Positions 1 through 6,269 of a stretch of 7,164 nucleotides of DNA are shown here, one piece after another (position 1 is the stretch's first letter; each line of letters starts with the position of its first letter). The position numbers were made by a program, and so were the translations under genes. The notes beneath the pieces were generated by a model that made no database searches, was not told the origin of the DNA, and saw only the letters and a program-made list of their open reading frames with translations. Source of the DNA: Acidobacteriota bacterium (GTDB lineage: Bacteria > Acidobacteriota > Terriglobia > Terriglobales > Acidobacteriaceae); NCBI GenBank assembly GCA_021801945.1, contig JAKABE010000166.1, forward strand, positions 1 through 7,164, in the 5' to 3' direction.

Positions 1-1346
1 AAATTCGACCAGTGGCCGGTTCCGACTCCAGCCATCAGCGCGCACCCGAACGCGCCACCCTCCTCGGCCTTGAGCACTTCGACCGTTTGCCCGTAGATTC
101 CCGCCTGGATCTGCCGCCACAGCGTGCCGCGCGCGCCGCCGCCGCCCAGCCGGATCGCCCTCACCGGAATCCCCAACTCGGCGAAGAGCGTGAACGTATC
201 CTCGAGCGAGTACGCCACTCCTTCCAGCACCGCGCGGACAAAGTGCGCCGCCCGATGCTGCACGCCGATGCCCGCAAACGCCGCGCGCACCTCCGGATCG
301 AGATGCGGTGTGCGCTCACCCAACTGATAGGGCGCCCACATCAGCCCCTCGCTCCCGGCCGCGACTCCGGCCGCGGCCTCGCTCAGCGCGTCGTAACTCT
401 GACCGTTGAAGAACGTCTCGCGCAGCCAGTTCAGGCTCAGACCTGCCCCTTGCGTTACGCCCATCACGTGCCACAGGCCAGGTACAGCGTGGCAGAAGGT
501 GTGCAACCGTCCCTTCGGATCCTTCGTCGGCTCCGCCGTGGCAGCGAACACCACGCCCGAGGTCCCGATGGTTGCTGAGACCGAGCCGGGCTGAAGGATT
601 CCCATTCCCACTGCGCCCGCTCCCTGATCGCCTGCCCCCGCCGCCACTGGTGTTCCCGCCTTCAATCCCGTCAGGCTGGCCGCACTCTCGCTCACACGTG
701 CACAGATCTCCGGCGACTCGTAGACCTTGGGAAGCCAGCTCTCGGGAATTCCCGCTGCCTCGGCCACCTCGCGCGACCAGCGCCGGTGCGTTACGTCCAG
801 AAGCAGCGTTCCGCTGGCCTCCTGCACGTCAATCGCGAACTCCCCGGTCAGGCGGTAGCGCACGTAGTCTTTCGGGCACATGATGTGCCGCGTTTTGGCG
901 AAGATCTCCGGCTGGTGCTGCTTGACCCACAGGAGCTTTGTCAGCGTAAAGTTGGGCAGCGCCGGGTTGCAGGTGAGCTCAATCAGCCGCTCATATCCGA
1001 TCGTTTCCGTCAACCAGTCGCATTCTGGCTGCGTGCGCGTGTCGCACCAGATTAGCGAGGGCCGGAGCACTGCGCCCTTCTCGTCCAGCAACACCGCGCC
1101 GTGCATCTGTCCAGTGAGCGCGATCCCCGCAATCGGCTGTTTGGGCTCCGGGGCGGCCTGAAGCGCGCCGCGAATCGCCTCCTGCGCCGCCCGCCACCAA
1201 TCCTCTGGGTCCTGCTCCGCCCAGCCCGGATGTTCAGCGCGAAACGGCGCGTGCTCGCTCGACGCGCCTGCGACCAGCCTCCCTGTCCCATCCACCACCA
1301 CGGCCCGCGTTCCGCCTGTTCCCACATCCATCCCCAAAAACCACAT
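1..1346 (-). CDS. xylB: Xylulokinase, FGGY family (3' end beyond window)
   Basis: Phosphorylates D-xylulose to D-xylulose 5-phosphate with ATP in the cytoplasm, the step that feeds xylose (and some pentitols) into the pentose phosphate pathway. The reading frame is open from the ATG at 1346-1344 to the left edge: 448 codons, against about 485-500 residues for the family, so only the last 40-50 residues are missing. The N-terminus is a sugar-kinase phosphate loop (MWFLGMDVGTGGTR, Asp7). GQMHG at residues 79-83 is the substrate-site motif. GAGDQGAGAVG carries the probable catalytic base Asp240. LGERTPHLDP followed by VRAAFAGI, and the late LGGGGARGTLWRQI (second ATP-binding half), are typical of XylB rather than glycerol or gluconate kinases. 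A GGAGAG ribosome site precedes the ATG. The gene lies on the same strand as the upstream peptidase but is separated from it by a terminator, so it is probably its own unit or the head of an operon running left. The exact pentulose specificity is inferred. Confidence 0.93.
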   Translation of the reverse strand, partial: MWFLGMDVGTGGTRAVVVDGTGRLVAGASSEHAPFRAEHPGWAEQDPEDWWRAAQEAIRGALQAAPEPKQPIAGIALTGQMHGAVLLDEKGAVLRPSLIWCDTRTQPECDWLTETIGYERLIELTCNPALPNFTLTKLLWVKQHQPEIFAKTRHIMCPKDYVRYRLTGEFAIDVQEASGTLLLDVTHRRWSREVAEAAGIPESWLPKVYESPEICARVSESAASLTGLKAGTPVAAGAGDQGAGAVGMGILQPGSVSATIGTSGVVFAATAEPTKDPKGRLHTFCHAVPGLWHVMGVTQGAGLSLNWLRETFFNGQSYDALSEAAAGVAAGSEGLMWAPYQLGERTPHLDPEVRAAFAGIGVQHRAAHFVRAVLEGVAYSLEDTFTLFAELGIPVRAIRLGGGGARGTLWRQIQAGIYGQTVEVLKAEEGGAFGCALMAGVGTGHWSN

Positions 1347-1353
1347 ACGGCCA

Positions 1354-1359
1354 CTCTCC
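1354..1359 (-). promoter_or_regulatory. Ribosome binding site of xylB
   Basis: On the minus strand GGAGAG lies seven bases upstream of the ATG at 1346. It supports this ATG as the start, which also places the conserved phosphate loop at the very N-terminus as expected for the family. Confidence 0.6.
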
Positions 1360-1388
1360 GATCCATAAATCGTTTTTTCTGTGCTCGC

Positions 1389-1417
1389 AGCATACCAGCT
1401 TCAACGCCCGCTGGAAA
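1389..1417 (-). promoter_or_regulatory. Candidate sigma-70 promoter of xylB
   Basis: On the minus strand TTTCCA (4 of 6 matches to the -35 consensus) is followed after 17 bases by TATGCT (4 of 6 matches to -10). The -10 is preceded by TGG, giving an extended -10 (TGn). Transcription would start near 1382, leaving a leader of about 36 bases that contains the GGAGAG ribosome site. It lies downstream of the peptidase terminator, as expected for an independent unit. Found by eye only; no operator for a xylose regulator was recognised. Confidence 0.35.
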
Positions 1418-1464
1418 AGCCGGATGTCGAGGCGCACTTCTGTCTCCAACCGCATGGATCATCC

Positions 1465-1503
1465 AAAAATTGAAGGGCCCTTCCCAGAGCGGAAGGGCCC
1501 TTC
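1465..1503 (-). terminator. Intrinsic terminator of the S53 peptidase gene
   Basis: Read on the minus strand, 18 bases after the peptidase stop codon, there is a perfect 13-bp GC-rich stem (arms 1491-1503 and 1472-1484) with a 6-base loop (1485-1490). It is followed after two A residues by a run of five T (1465-1469). This is the classic stem plus U-tract layout for minus-strand transcription. Each arm is also a 12-base self-complementary sequence (GAAGGGCCCTTC), so the element is two copies of one palindrome 20 bases apart. There is no T run on the plus-strand side, so it appears one-directional. Confidence 0.85.
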
Positions 1504-1521
1504 GCCGCCATTTTCTCTCTT

Positions 1522-4500
1522 CTAATTGACCGTCACGGAGAAGTTCACGGTGGGCTCCGGGTTCACCGTCGGATTCGACGCGCCCGTCACCGTAAACGTA
1601 TAGGTTCCCGCAGAGGTCCCAGGGACATTGGGGCCACTCTGACCGCCGCCGCCGTTGCCATATCCGCCACAGGCAGAGAGGCCGCCCAGCACCGCCATCA
1701 GCACCACCAGGCCCAGCATGGAGCGCCAGCTCTTCCGCCGCGTCGGAATGCCCAGGAAAACCAGGAATGCCAGCATCGCTCCGCCACCCGCGCCCAGCCA
1801 TCCTTTGCCTTGACTCGCCTTTGGATAGACGAGCGTGCCAACCGTCGTCTTGGTCGTCACCACCGTTGCCGTGGCAGCGCCGCTCGGCGTGCCGTTGCTA
1901 TAGGTGATTGTCCCGCTAACGGAGCACGTGGGAGGCGCGGCGGGGTTTGTCACGGTACTACTGGTCAGTGCGCATTGTGTTGGAGTGACCGTGCCCGTGT
2001 AGTTCGTGGAGCTTTTGGCGCCGGAGATGGTCGCGGTGTACGTCTGACCTGGATAACCCGAGGAGGGTGACGCTGCTCCCGCCGTCAACGAGTAGGTAGC
2101 CTGGGTCACCTTGACGCTGACCGTGGCGGAGTCATGCGCATAGTCGCTTCCACTTGCGGGAATGTACGCCGCGGTCAGCGTCGCCGTGAAGGGGTTGCCC
2201 GATCCGGTCAGGGTATTGCCCGGAATCGTAAAGGTATAGCTGCCGCCCGAAAGCGTCTCCGTGGCTGAAGTGTAACCGCTGCCTGAGAGTGTTACCGTTC
2301 CCGTGGCCGCTCCGTTGCTGCCGCCCACCGTCACCGTCAGCGGGAGGCTTTGGCTCAAGTACACAGTCGGCGAGGGGGGATTGAACGTAATGGCAGGCGC
2401 AACCACCGGAACATAGGTCACGCTCACAGTGTTCGAGCCGGTGCCCGAGGCATAAGCGTTGCTGCCGCTATAAGTAGCTGTCAAAGTTATGTTTTGTGTG
2501 CCGGTGAAGCCGCCGAACGTGCTGGCGGGAATCGTGAAGGTGTAAGCGCCGCCAGAGAGCGTCTCCGCCGCGGAGGTATACCCACCTCCGGAGAGTGTCA
2601 ATGTTCCCGTCGGCGTTGGGTTGCTACCCCCTCCGCTCACGCTCACCAAAACAGGCAATGCAATGTTCGAATTAATGCTGCTCGCGCCCGGAGCGACCGT
2701 AACCGTCGGGGTCGCCTTTGTCACCGTCACGGTGGCTGTGCCGGTGGACTGGGCGTAGGTCGGATCGCCGCTGTAGGTCGCCGTCAGCGTTACGTTGAAG
2801 CTATTGCCGGAGCCGGTAAAGCTCCCCGCCGGAACGTTAAACGTGACGCTCCCGCTGGAGAGTGTCTCCGCAGAGGACGTGTAGCCGCCTCCAGACAGGG
2901 TTACAGTCCCGGTCGGACTGCCGCTCGAACCTGCTACCGTTACCGTCACGCTCAAGCTCTGAGCGGAAGAGATACCGGTGCTGGGCGACAGGCTCAACGT
3001 CACCGTCGATGCTGCCGATCCCACCCATGCGTCTGGCGCATCGACCACGTTGGCCACGTTCAGCGATCCCAGCCCCGTGGCCATATTGAAGCCCGCGGCT
3101 GCATCGTAGGCCGGCGTCGTCGTGCCGGGAACCATCAGCGTGCCGATTTGGTCATTGCCGATCAGTGCCGTGCAGTTGGGAGAGACCTTGCCGGTGTACG
3201 GGGTGGTCGATACCCAGGTGCCATTCTGGTTGATGGCGCCTCCCTCGTCATTTGCGATGCCCAGGCTGCAAGGCATCGCGTTCGTGCCCTGGTCAATGCT
3301 CTGGTAGTAGCAGCCACTCGAGTTCTTTACCGATTCTGCACTGCAGTTTGAGTAGTTCTCCCGACTGGCCAGTGTGTAAAGCACCTTGTCGGGGTCGCCT
3401 TGTGGGGAGCCCGCCTTCTGATTGATGAGCGCCATCACGCCCGCCATCTCAGGCGTTGCTACTGAAGTTCCGCCTACCTCCTGCGCGGTGGGTTCGGTCG
3501 TCACGTTCGACGAAACCGAGGTCACGCAACTGCCTTCGAGCGAGACACAGATCAGCGTCGCGCTGTCCAGAGCACCGTCGCCGGAGAAGAAGCTGACGTC
3601 CGGAATGGCCCGCTGAGTGAGGCCGCTGGTCCCTGTTACGCCGGATTGCACCTGCCAGCTTGGCGCGGGCCAGCCATCGTTCACAAGGGGGATGGAGCCG
3701 TTCGCCGTTCCGGTGCTATTGGCGCTGGAGGAGCAAGTGCCGATGGTGCTGCTGGTAGTCGAGGTGGGGTTGCTGCTGTTGACCACGCAATTGCTGCTCC
3801 CGCCGCCGCCCCCTACCGTATCCACATATCCAGCCAGCATCGGGCCGCTCGAGCCGCCATAACCGCCGTAGTATCCGTAATAGCCGTAGCCGCCGCTGCC
3901 GCTGCCGTTATAGATCGCGTACCAGTTGTTCTCCACAAAGTTGCAGGCGCCCTCGGCCGATGTCGGAGCCGTATAGCCCAGGAGGGGCGCTATGCTTTCA
4001 AGAAATTTGGTCCAGATTGGATTCTCGCAACTGTCGTTCCAGGGAGTCTCCGGTATATAGTTGGTCGCGCTCTCTCCAGGTTCGTTCGAGGTGTTGTTGC
4101 TGGCGTTCCAGTAAGGGGCGGCGCCCGAACTTGTGGACGGGCAACCCTGTAGAGTTGCGTTGCTGCCGCTCCCGGTATAGTAAGGCTGGCACCAACTGAA
4201 GTCCGTGCCGCCCACAGCGACGTTATAAGGCGTTGATGCAATGCCGCTCACCGCAAGCCCATATTGCGCAGAATACGGAACCCCGCTTGCGTCCATGCCC
4301 TGATCGCAACTGGGCGAACCCGAGTCGCCCGTCGCTGCAAACACCGCAATGCCCTCTGACGCCGCCTGCTGCCACAGGTCGTAGTACTTTACGTTCTCCG
4401 CCGTACCGTTCGACAGTTCGCAGGCGCCGTAGCTCAGGCTGAGAATATTGGCCAGCTTATTGTCGACTACGTACTTCGCCGAATCGTAAACCGTATCGAT

Positions 4501-5697
4501 GGTTCCACTCGAATTCTGACCGGTCACCACAAGGTCGATCTGCGCGCCGGGGGCCACCGCGCCGGACACTTCCACATCCAGTGTGTTCTCGAGCAAGTCG
4601 TTGATGCCGCAATATGCACTCGAGCTGGTCGACGTGCACAACGTAGCCGCGGTGCCCAGGCCAGAGTCGATTTGCTTGGGCGCGTTCGAGCTGGTGTAGG
4701 CCGGTAGACCGAAGGCTTTGCGGTATGTGGCCACATCGTTATTGCCATTGCACGGAGATCCGCTCTGGCCAAGGCATATCTCGCTGGTTCCGTCGATCGC
4801 AATGGTTTCCCCAGTGCCGTTGATGCCGGCGTTCCATAGCGGCAGCACGTTGTAAATCGTGGCAAAGTCGTAGGGCGTTACATCCTCTTCCAGAAAGGCG
4901 CTCGACCCGCTGCCGCCGTTGATGCCGAATTCAGGGTGCGGACCGTTGAAGTTGAATGCCGGCATAACTCGGGGTCCAGCCCCGGCTGCGGGCTGGCCGG
5001 AACCTGCCGCCGGAATCGCGGATGCGGTGTTCATCACCCGCTGCCAGCCACCCAGCTTGGGGTTGAACTGCACCAGGCTGCCCAGAACGTGCTGTGGGCG
5101 GGGCAGGAAGTTGTGCAGTGCCGTCACCCCCACCACTACCGGAGCCAGCGCTGCCGGAATCTGCGGAGCGGTCATGTTCCCGTAGTGGGGAACGCCATCC
5201 ACCATCAAGTTGTGAATCTGGGTATGGAAGGCCCTCTCAGCTTGGCCCGCCGTGCCGCTGAAAGGGATGGTCATCCGGTCAGGCGGAATCCTCTTCACGA
5301 TGAAGCCCTGAGAGGTGAGCCAGTTACTGATGGTCTGAATGTCGGCCTCGGAAGGCCCGAACCGCTGGCCGATCTCCTGGGGCGTGAGCCACACATGGAA
5401 GTTCGGCGAGCTGGGATCGTATTGGCTGGCGACAAAGGCGTCGAATGCCGCCTGCCGCTCCGGGCTGCGGCTCAGCACCAAAGTCAGATCCGGCAATGGC
5501 AGTGAAGTGCTGACCGGGCCGCGGTCATTCCGGGCGTTGGCGCTTGGATTTACCTCGCCTCTCAGCGTTACCAGTTGATTAGCATCAATCGGACCAGCGA
5601 TGCGCACATTGGACGTGGTTGTCTGGGGCGCCGCCATCGAGCAAAGCAACGCGCCGGCCAACACGCACAGGGGAAGAGAACGCGATTGAGCCATCAT
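1522..5697 (-). CDS. Secreted S53 family peptidase (sedolisin/kumamolisin type) with Ig-like repeats
   Basis: An extracellular serine-carboxyl endopeptidase, a family active mostly at acid pH and made as a self-activating proenzyme. Numbering is from the ATG at 5697 (1391 residues). Residues 1-22 form a signal peptide (hydrophobic LCVLAGALLC, probable cut after SMA). Residues 45-196 are a pro-kumamolisin activation domain (NFHVWLTPQEIGQRFG is its hallmark). The catalytic domain spans about 270-890, with Glu370 and Asp374 in ENTLD, oxyanion Asp458 in TGDSGS, and nucleophile Ser745 in GGTSVATP. IDQGTN near 801 and GFNMATGLG near 870 fit the calcium-site region. A large insert sits between WND (553-555) and the GGG-S motif (about 629-634). 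Ig-like repeats follow at 896-995, 996-1096 and 1097-1200, with a degenerate fourth to about 1285. The end (1300-1391) holds two hydrophobic segments and a lipobox-like Cys1343. An in-frame TTG at 5730 would add 11 residues (SPKKGSIRKT...) but lacks a ribosome site. The catalytic set looks complete; substrate and final location are unknown. Confidence 0.93.
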   Translation of the reverse strand: MMAQSRSLPLCVLAGALLCSMAAPQTTTSNVRIAGPIDANQLVTLRGEVNPSANARNDRGPVSTSLPLPDLTLVLSRSPERQAAFDAFVASQYDPSSPNFHVWLTPQEIGQRFGPSEADIQTISNWLTSQGFIVKRIPPDRMTIPFSGTAGQAERAFHTQIHNLMVDGVPHYGNMTAPQIPAALAPVVVGVTALHNFLPRPQHVLGSLVQFNPKLGGWQRVMNTASAIPAAGSGQPAAGAGPRVMPAFNFNGPHPEFGINGGSGSSAFLEEDVTPYDFATIYNVLPLWNAGINGTGETIAIDGTSEICLGQSGSPCNGNNDVATYRKAFGLPAYTSSNAPKQIDSGLGTAATLCTSTSSSAYCGINDLLENTLDVEVSGAVAPGAQIDLVVTGQNSSGTIDTVYDSAKYVVDNKLANILSLSYGACELSNGTAENVKYYDLWQQAASEGIAVFAATGDSGSPSCDQGMDASGVPYSAQYGLAVSGIASTPYNVAVGGTDFSWCQPYYTGSGSNATLQGCPSTSSGAAPYWNASNNTSNEPGESATNYIPETPWNDSCENPIWTKFLESIAPLLGYTAPTSAEGACNFVENNWYAIYNGSGSGGYGYYGYYGGYGGSSGPMLAGYVDTVGGGGGSSNCVVNSSNPTSTTSSTIGTCSSSANSTGTANGSIPLVNDGWPAPSWQVQSGVTGTSGLTQRAIPDVSFFSGDGALDSATLICVSLEGSCVTSVSSNVTTEPTAQEVGGTSVATPEMAGVMALINQKAGSPQGDPDKVLYTLASRENYSNCSAESVKNSSGCYYQSIDQGTNAMPCSLGIANDEGGAINQNGTWVSTTPYTGKVSPNCTALIGNDQIGTLMVPGTTTPAYDAAAGFNMATGLGSLNVANVVDAPDAWVGSAASTVTLSLSPSTGISSAQSLSVTVTVAGSSGSPTGTVTLSGGGYTSSAETLSSGSVTFNVPAGSFTGSGNSFNVTLTATYSGDPTYAQSTGTATVTVTKATPTVTVAPGASSINSNIALPVLVSVSGGGSNPTPTGTLTLSGGGYTSAAETLSGGAYTFTIPASTFGGFTGTQNITLTATYSGSNAYASGTGSNTVSVTYVPVVAPAITFNPPSPTVYLSQSLPLTVTVGGSNGAATGTVTLSGSGYTSATETLSGGSYTFTIPGNTLTGSGNPFTATLTAAYIPASGSDYAHDSATVSVKVTQATYSLTAGAASPSSGYPGQTYTATISGAKSSTNYTGTVTPTQCALTSSTVTNPAAPPTCSVSGTITYSNGTPSGAATATVVTTKTTVGTLVYPKASQGKGWLGAGGGAMLAFLVFLGIPTRRKSWRSMLGLVVLMAVLGGLSACGGYGNGGGGQSGPNVPGTSAGTYTFTVTGASNPTVNPEPTVNFSVTVN
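1525..1800 (-). other. C-terminal membrane/lipobox-like module of the S53 peptidase
   Basis: Residues 1300-1391 of the peptidase (ATG numbering). A first hydrophobic stretch (WLGAGGGAMLAFLVFLGIP) is followed by the basic patch TRRKSWR. A second hydrophobic stretch (MLGLVVLMAVLGG) ends in LSAC, then comes a Gly-rich linker and a 30-residue beta-rich tail (GTSAGTYTFTVTG ... FSVTVN). The basic patch, second hydrophobic stretch and LSAC together look like a type II signal peptide placed 48 residues from the C-terminus. It probably anchors or sorts the exported enzyme at the cell envelope. Similar endings occur, from memory, on many acidobacterial Ig-repeat proteins; the mechanism is inference. 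Confidence 0.6.
2098..3012 (-). repeat. Three tandem Ig-like repeats within the peptidase
   Basis: Three consecutive repeats of about 100 codons (minus strand: 3012-2713, 2712-2410, 2409-2098). Each carries the core pattern P-T-G-T-(V/L)-T-L-S-G-(G/S)-G-Y-T-S-x-x-E-T-L-S, then a hydrophobic strand ending in (V/I)P, then the pattern LTA-x-Y. They match bacterial Ig-like folds (Big_3-like) that commonly act as spacers or as binding arms on secreted enzymes. DNA identity between copies is visibly lower than protein similarity, so the duplication is not recent. A fourth, degenerate unit follows (about 2097-1843) with a different loop containing two cysteines. Confidence 0.8.
3661..4035 (-). other. 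Low-complexity, Cys-containing insert in the S53 catalytic domain
   Basis: Residues 555-679 (ATG numbering). In kumamolisin the WND and GGG-S motifs are separated by fewer than ten residues. Here they are about 75 apart, and a further Ser/Thr/Asn-rich stretch follows before the conserved PSWQ-like segment. The insert contains a Gly/Tyr run (596-624, GGYGYYGYYGGYGG) and four cysteines (557, 585, 637, 655) that could form two disulfides. The reading frame continues through it without a stop, and the catalytic motifs on both sides are intact. Confidence 0.7.
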
Positions 5698-5702
5698 GGT
5701 TT

Positions 5703-5706
5703 TCCT
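5703..5706 (-). promoter_or_regulatory. Ribosome binding site deciding the peptidase start
   Basis: AGGA on the minus strand lies 5 bases before the ATG at 5697 and 8 bases before a second adjacent ATG at 5694. No comparable purine tract precedes the alternative TTG at 5730. This favours one of the two ATG codons; which of the two is used cannot be told. Confidence 0.6.
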
Positions 5707-5924
5707 GATCGAACCTTTCTTCGGAGACAACCCGCGGATGGTGGGAAAGTTTCCTTTACTTGCAGAATATGCTCGAAAATGCCGGTACGTTGCCTGTCGG
5801 CACGGATTTTGTCGTTGAGCTGGTGAAAGGTTCGCTCCTGGCCCCGATCGCGGTCCCTGCGGTCAGCGGCGCCCTGCTGCGGCCAACATGCGCGGGAATC
5901 GGTCAGCAAGGGGGCTCGACGCTC

Positions 5925-5941
5925 AATGCTGACCCAGCATT
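5925..5941. promoter_or_regulatory. Perfect 7-3-7 inverted repeat, candidate operator
   Basis: AATGCTG and CAGCATT flank an ACC centre, giving a 17-base interrupted palindrome in the divergent region. The size suits a dimeric transcription factor. The half-site core AATGCT recurs once at 5970-5975. Which protein binds, and which of the two genes it would control, is unknown. Confidence 0.35.
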
Positions 5942-5973
5942 CCTCGCGGTTTCGGGATCCAAACGGTTGAATG

Positions 5974-5997
5974 CTACAGATAATGAACCCTACAGAT
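5974..5997. repeat. Direct repeat CTACAGAT, two copies 16 bases apart
   Basis: CTACAGAT occurs at 5974-5981 and again at 5990-5997, separated by AATGAACC. It could be a tandem binding site for a regulator, or chance; the sequence alone does not decide. Confidence 0.3.
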
Positions 5998-6203
5998 TCC
6001 CTATTACCCTGCCGAGGCGTTGTGGCAAAGGACTACTCTCCTCTATTTTATGAGATGCATGAGGATCCGTGAGGTTGACCCACGGCTCCCGGCGTGCGAA
6101 GGCCGCGGGAACGGCGATGAGTTACGGCGATTGGACGAACTGAACCGGGTGGCGGGAACGCGCTCCGCTGCCTGCCGGAGCGTCGGCCATCGCCGCTGTT
6201 CCT

Positions 6204-6232
6204 TGGACAATGTCCCTCGTTTCCTTTATCCT
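6204..6232 (+). promoter_or_regulatory. Sigma-70-like promoter of the lutAB operon
   Basis: TGGACA (6204-6209, 5 of 6 matches to -35), a 17-base spacer and TATCCT (6227-6232, 4 of 6 matches to -10). Transcription would begin near 6239, leaving about 30 bases to the TTG start at 6270. If real, it rules out the in-frame ATG at 6210 as the main start, because that codon would lie upstream of the transcript. Confidence 0.5.
6205..6215. promoter_or_regulatory. Palindrome GGACAATGTCC over the lutA -35 box
   Basis: A perfect 5-1-5 palindrome overlapping the -35 element and the start of the spacer. A repressor bound here would block RNA polymerase. Lactate operons are often controlled by GntR-family regulators (LutR/LldR), but this sequence does not match an operator I can name, so the role is inferred from position only. 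Confidence 0.3.
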
Positions 6233-6257
6233 TCCTTCGAATGGTTGCTCGGTGGGT

Positions 6258-6264
6258 GAGGGAG
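6258..6264 (+). promoter_or_regulatory. Ribosome binding site deciding the lutA start
   Basis: GAGGGAG ends five bases before the TTG at 6270. For the alternative GTG at 6264 this purine tract would be too close or overlap the start codon, and the ATG at 6210 has only a weak GGA upstream. Family N-termini (M-x-x-S-L-F-V/I-T-C) also favour 6270. Confidence 0.55.
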
Positions 6265-6269
6265 TGATC

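Larger units (their letters stand above)
5698..6269. other. Divergent intergenic region between peptidase and lutA
   Basis: About 570 bases between two divergently transcribed genes. Open frames here are short, lack family similarity that I recognise and mostly overlap one another on both strands, so I call no gene. The region holds a 7-3-7 inverted repeat (5925-5941), a direct repeat pair (5974-5997), and the lutA promoter with a palindrome over its -35 (6204-6232). I could not find a convincing promoter for the peptidase: TATTCT on the minus strand near 5775 lacks a -35 at the right distance. No tRNA or riboswitch fold was recognised. Confidence 0.6.

Noticed and set aside
12..578. A 188-codon plus-strand open frame
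   Set aside because: It is the antisense of xylB, whose frame carries all expected kinase motifs.
1052..1801. A 249-codon minus-strand open frame
   Set aside because: It runs through the peptidase 3' end, the terminator and the xylB promoter, and overlaps xylB in a different frame; it is composition-biased with no family features.
2350..3351. A 333-codon open frame on the plus strand opposite the peptidase repeats
   Set aside because: It is antisense to a convincing protein, is rich in Arg/Ala/Gly with no recognisable domain, and is expected as a shadow of GC-rich repetitive coding sequence.
5744..5754. Palindrome GGAAAGTTTCC upstream of the peptidase
   Set aside because: Only five bases per arm, with no promoter found nearby to give it a context.
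5770..5776. TATTCT as a -10 box for the peptidase
   Set aside because: No -35-like hexamer lies 16-18 bases upstream on the minus strand.
6161..6182. A 7-bp GC stem with an 8-base loop upstream of lutA
   Set aside because: There is no T run on either side, so it is not a terminator, and stems of this size are common in GC-rich DNA.
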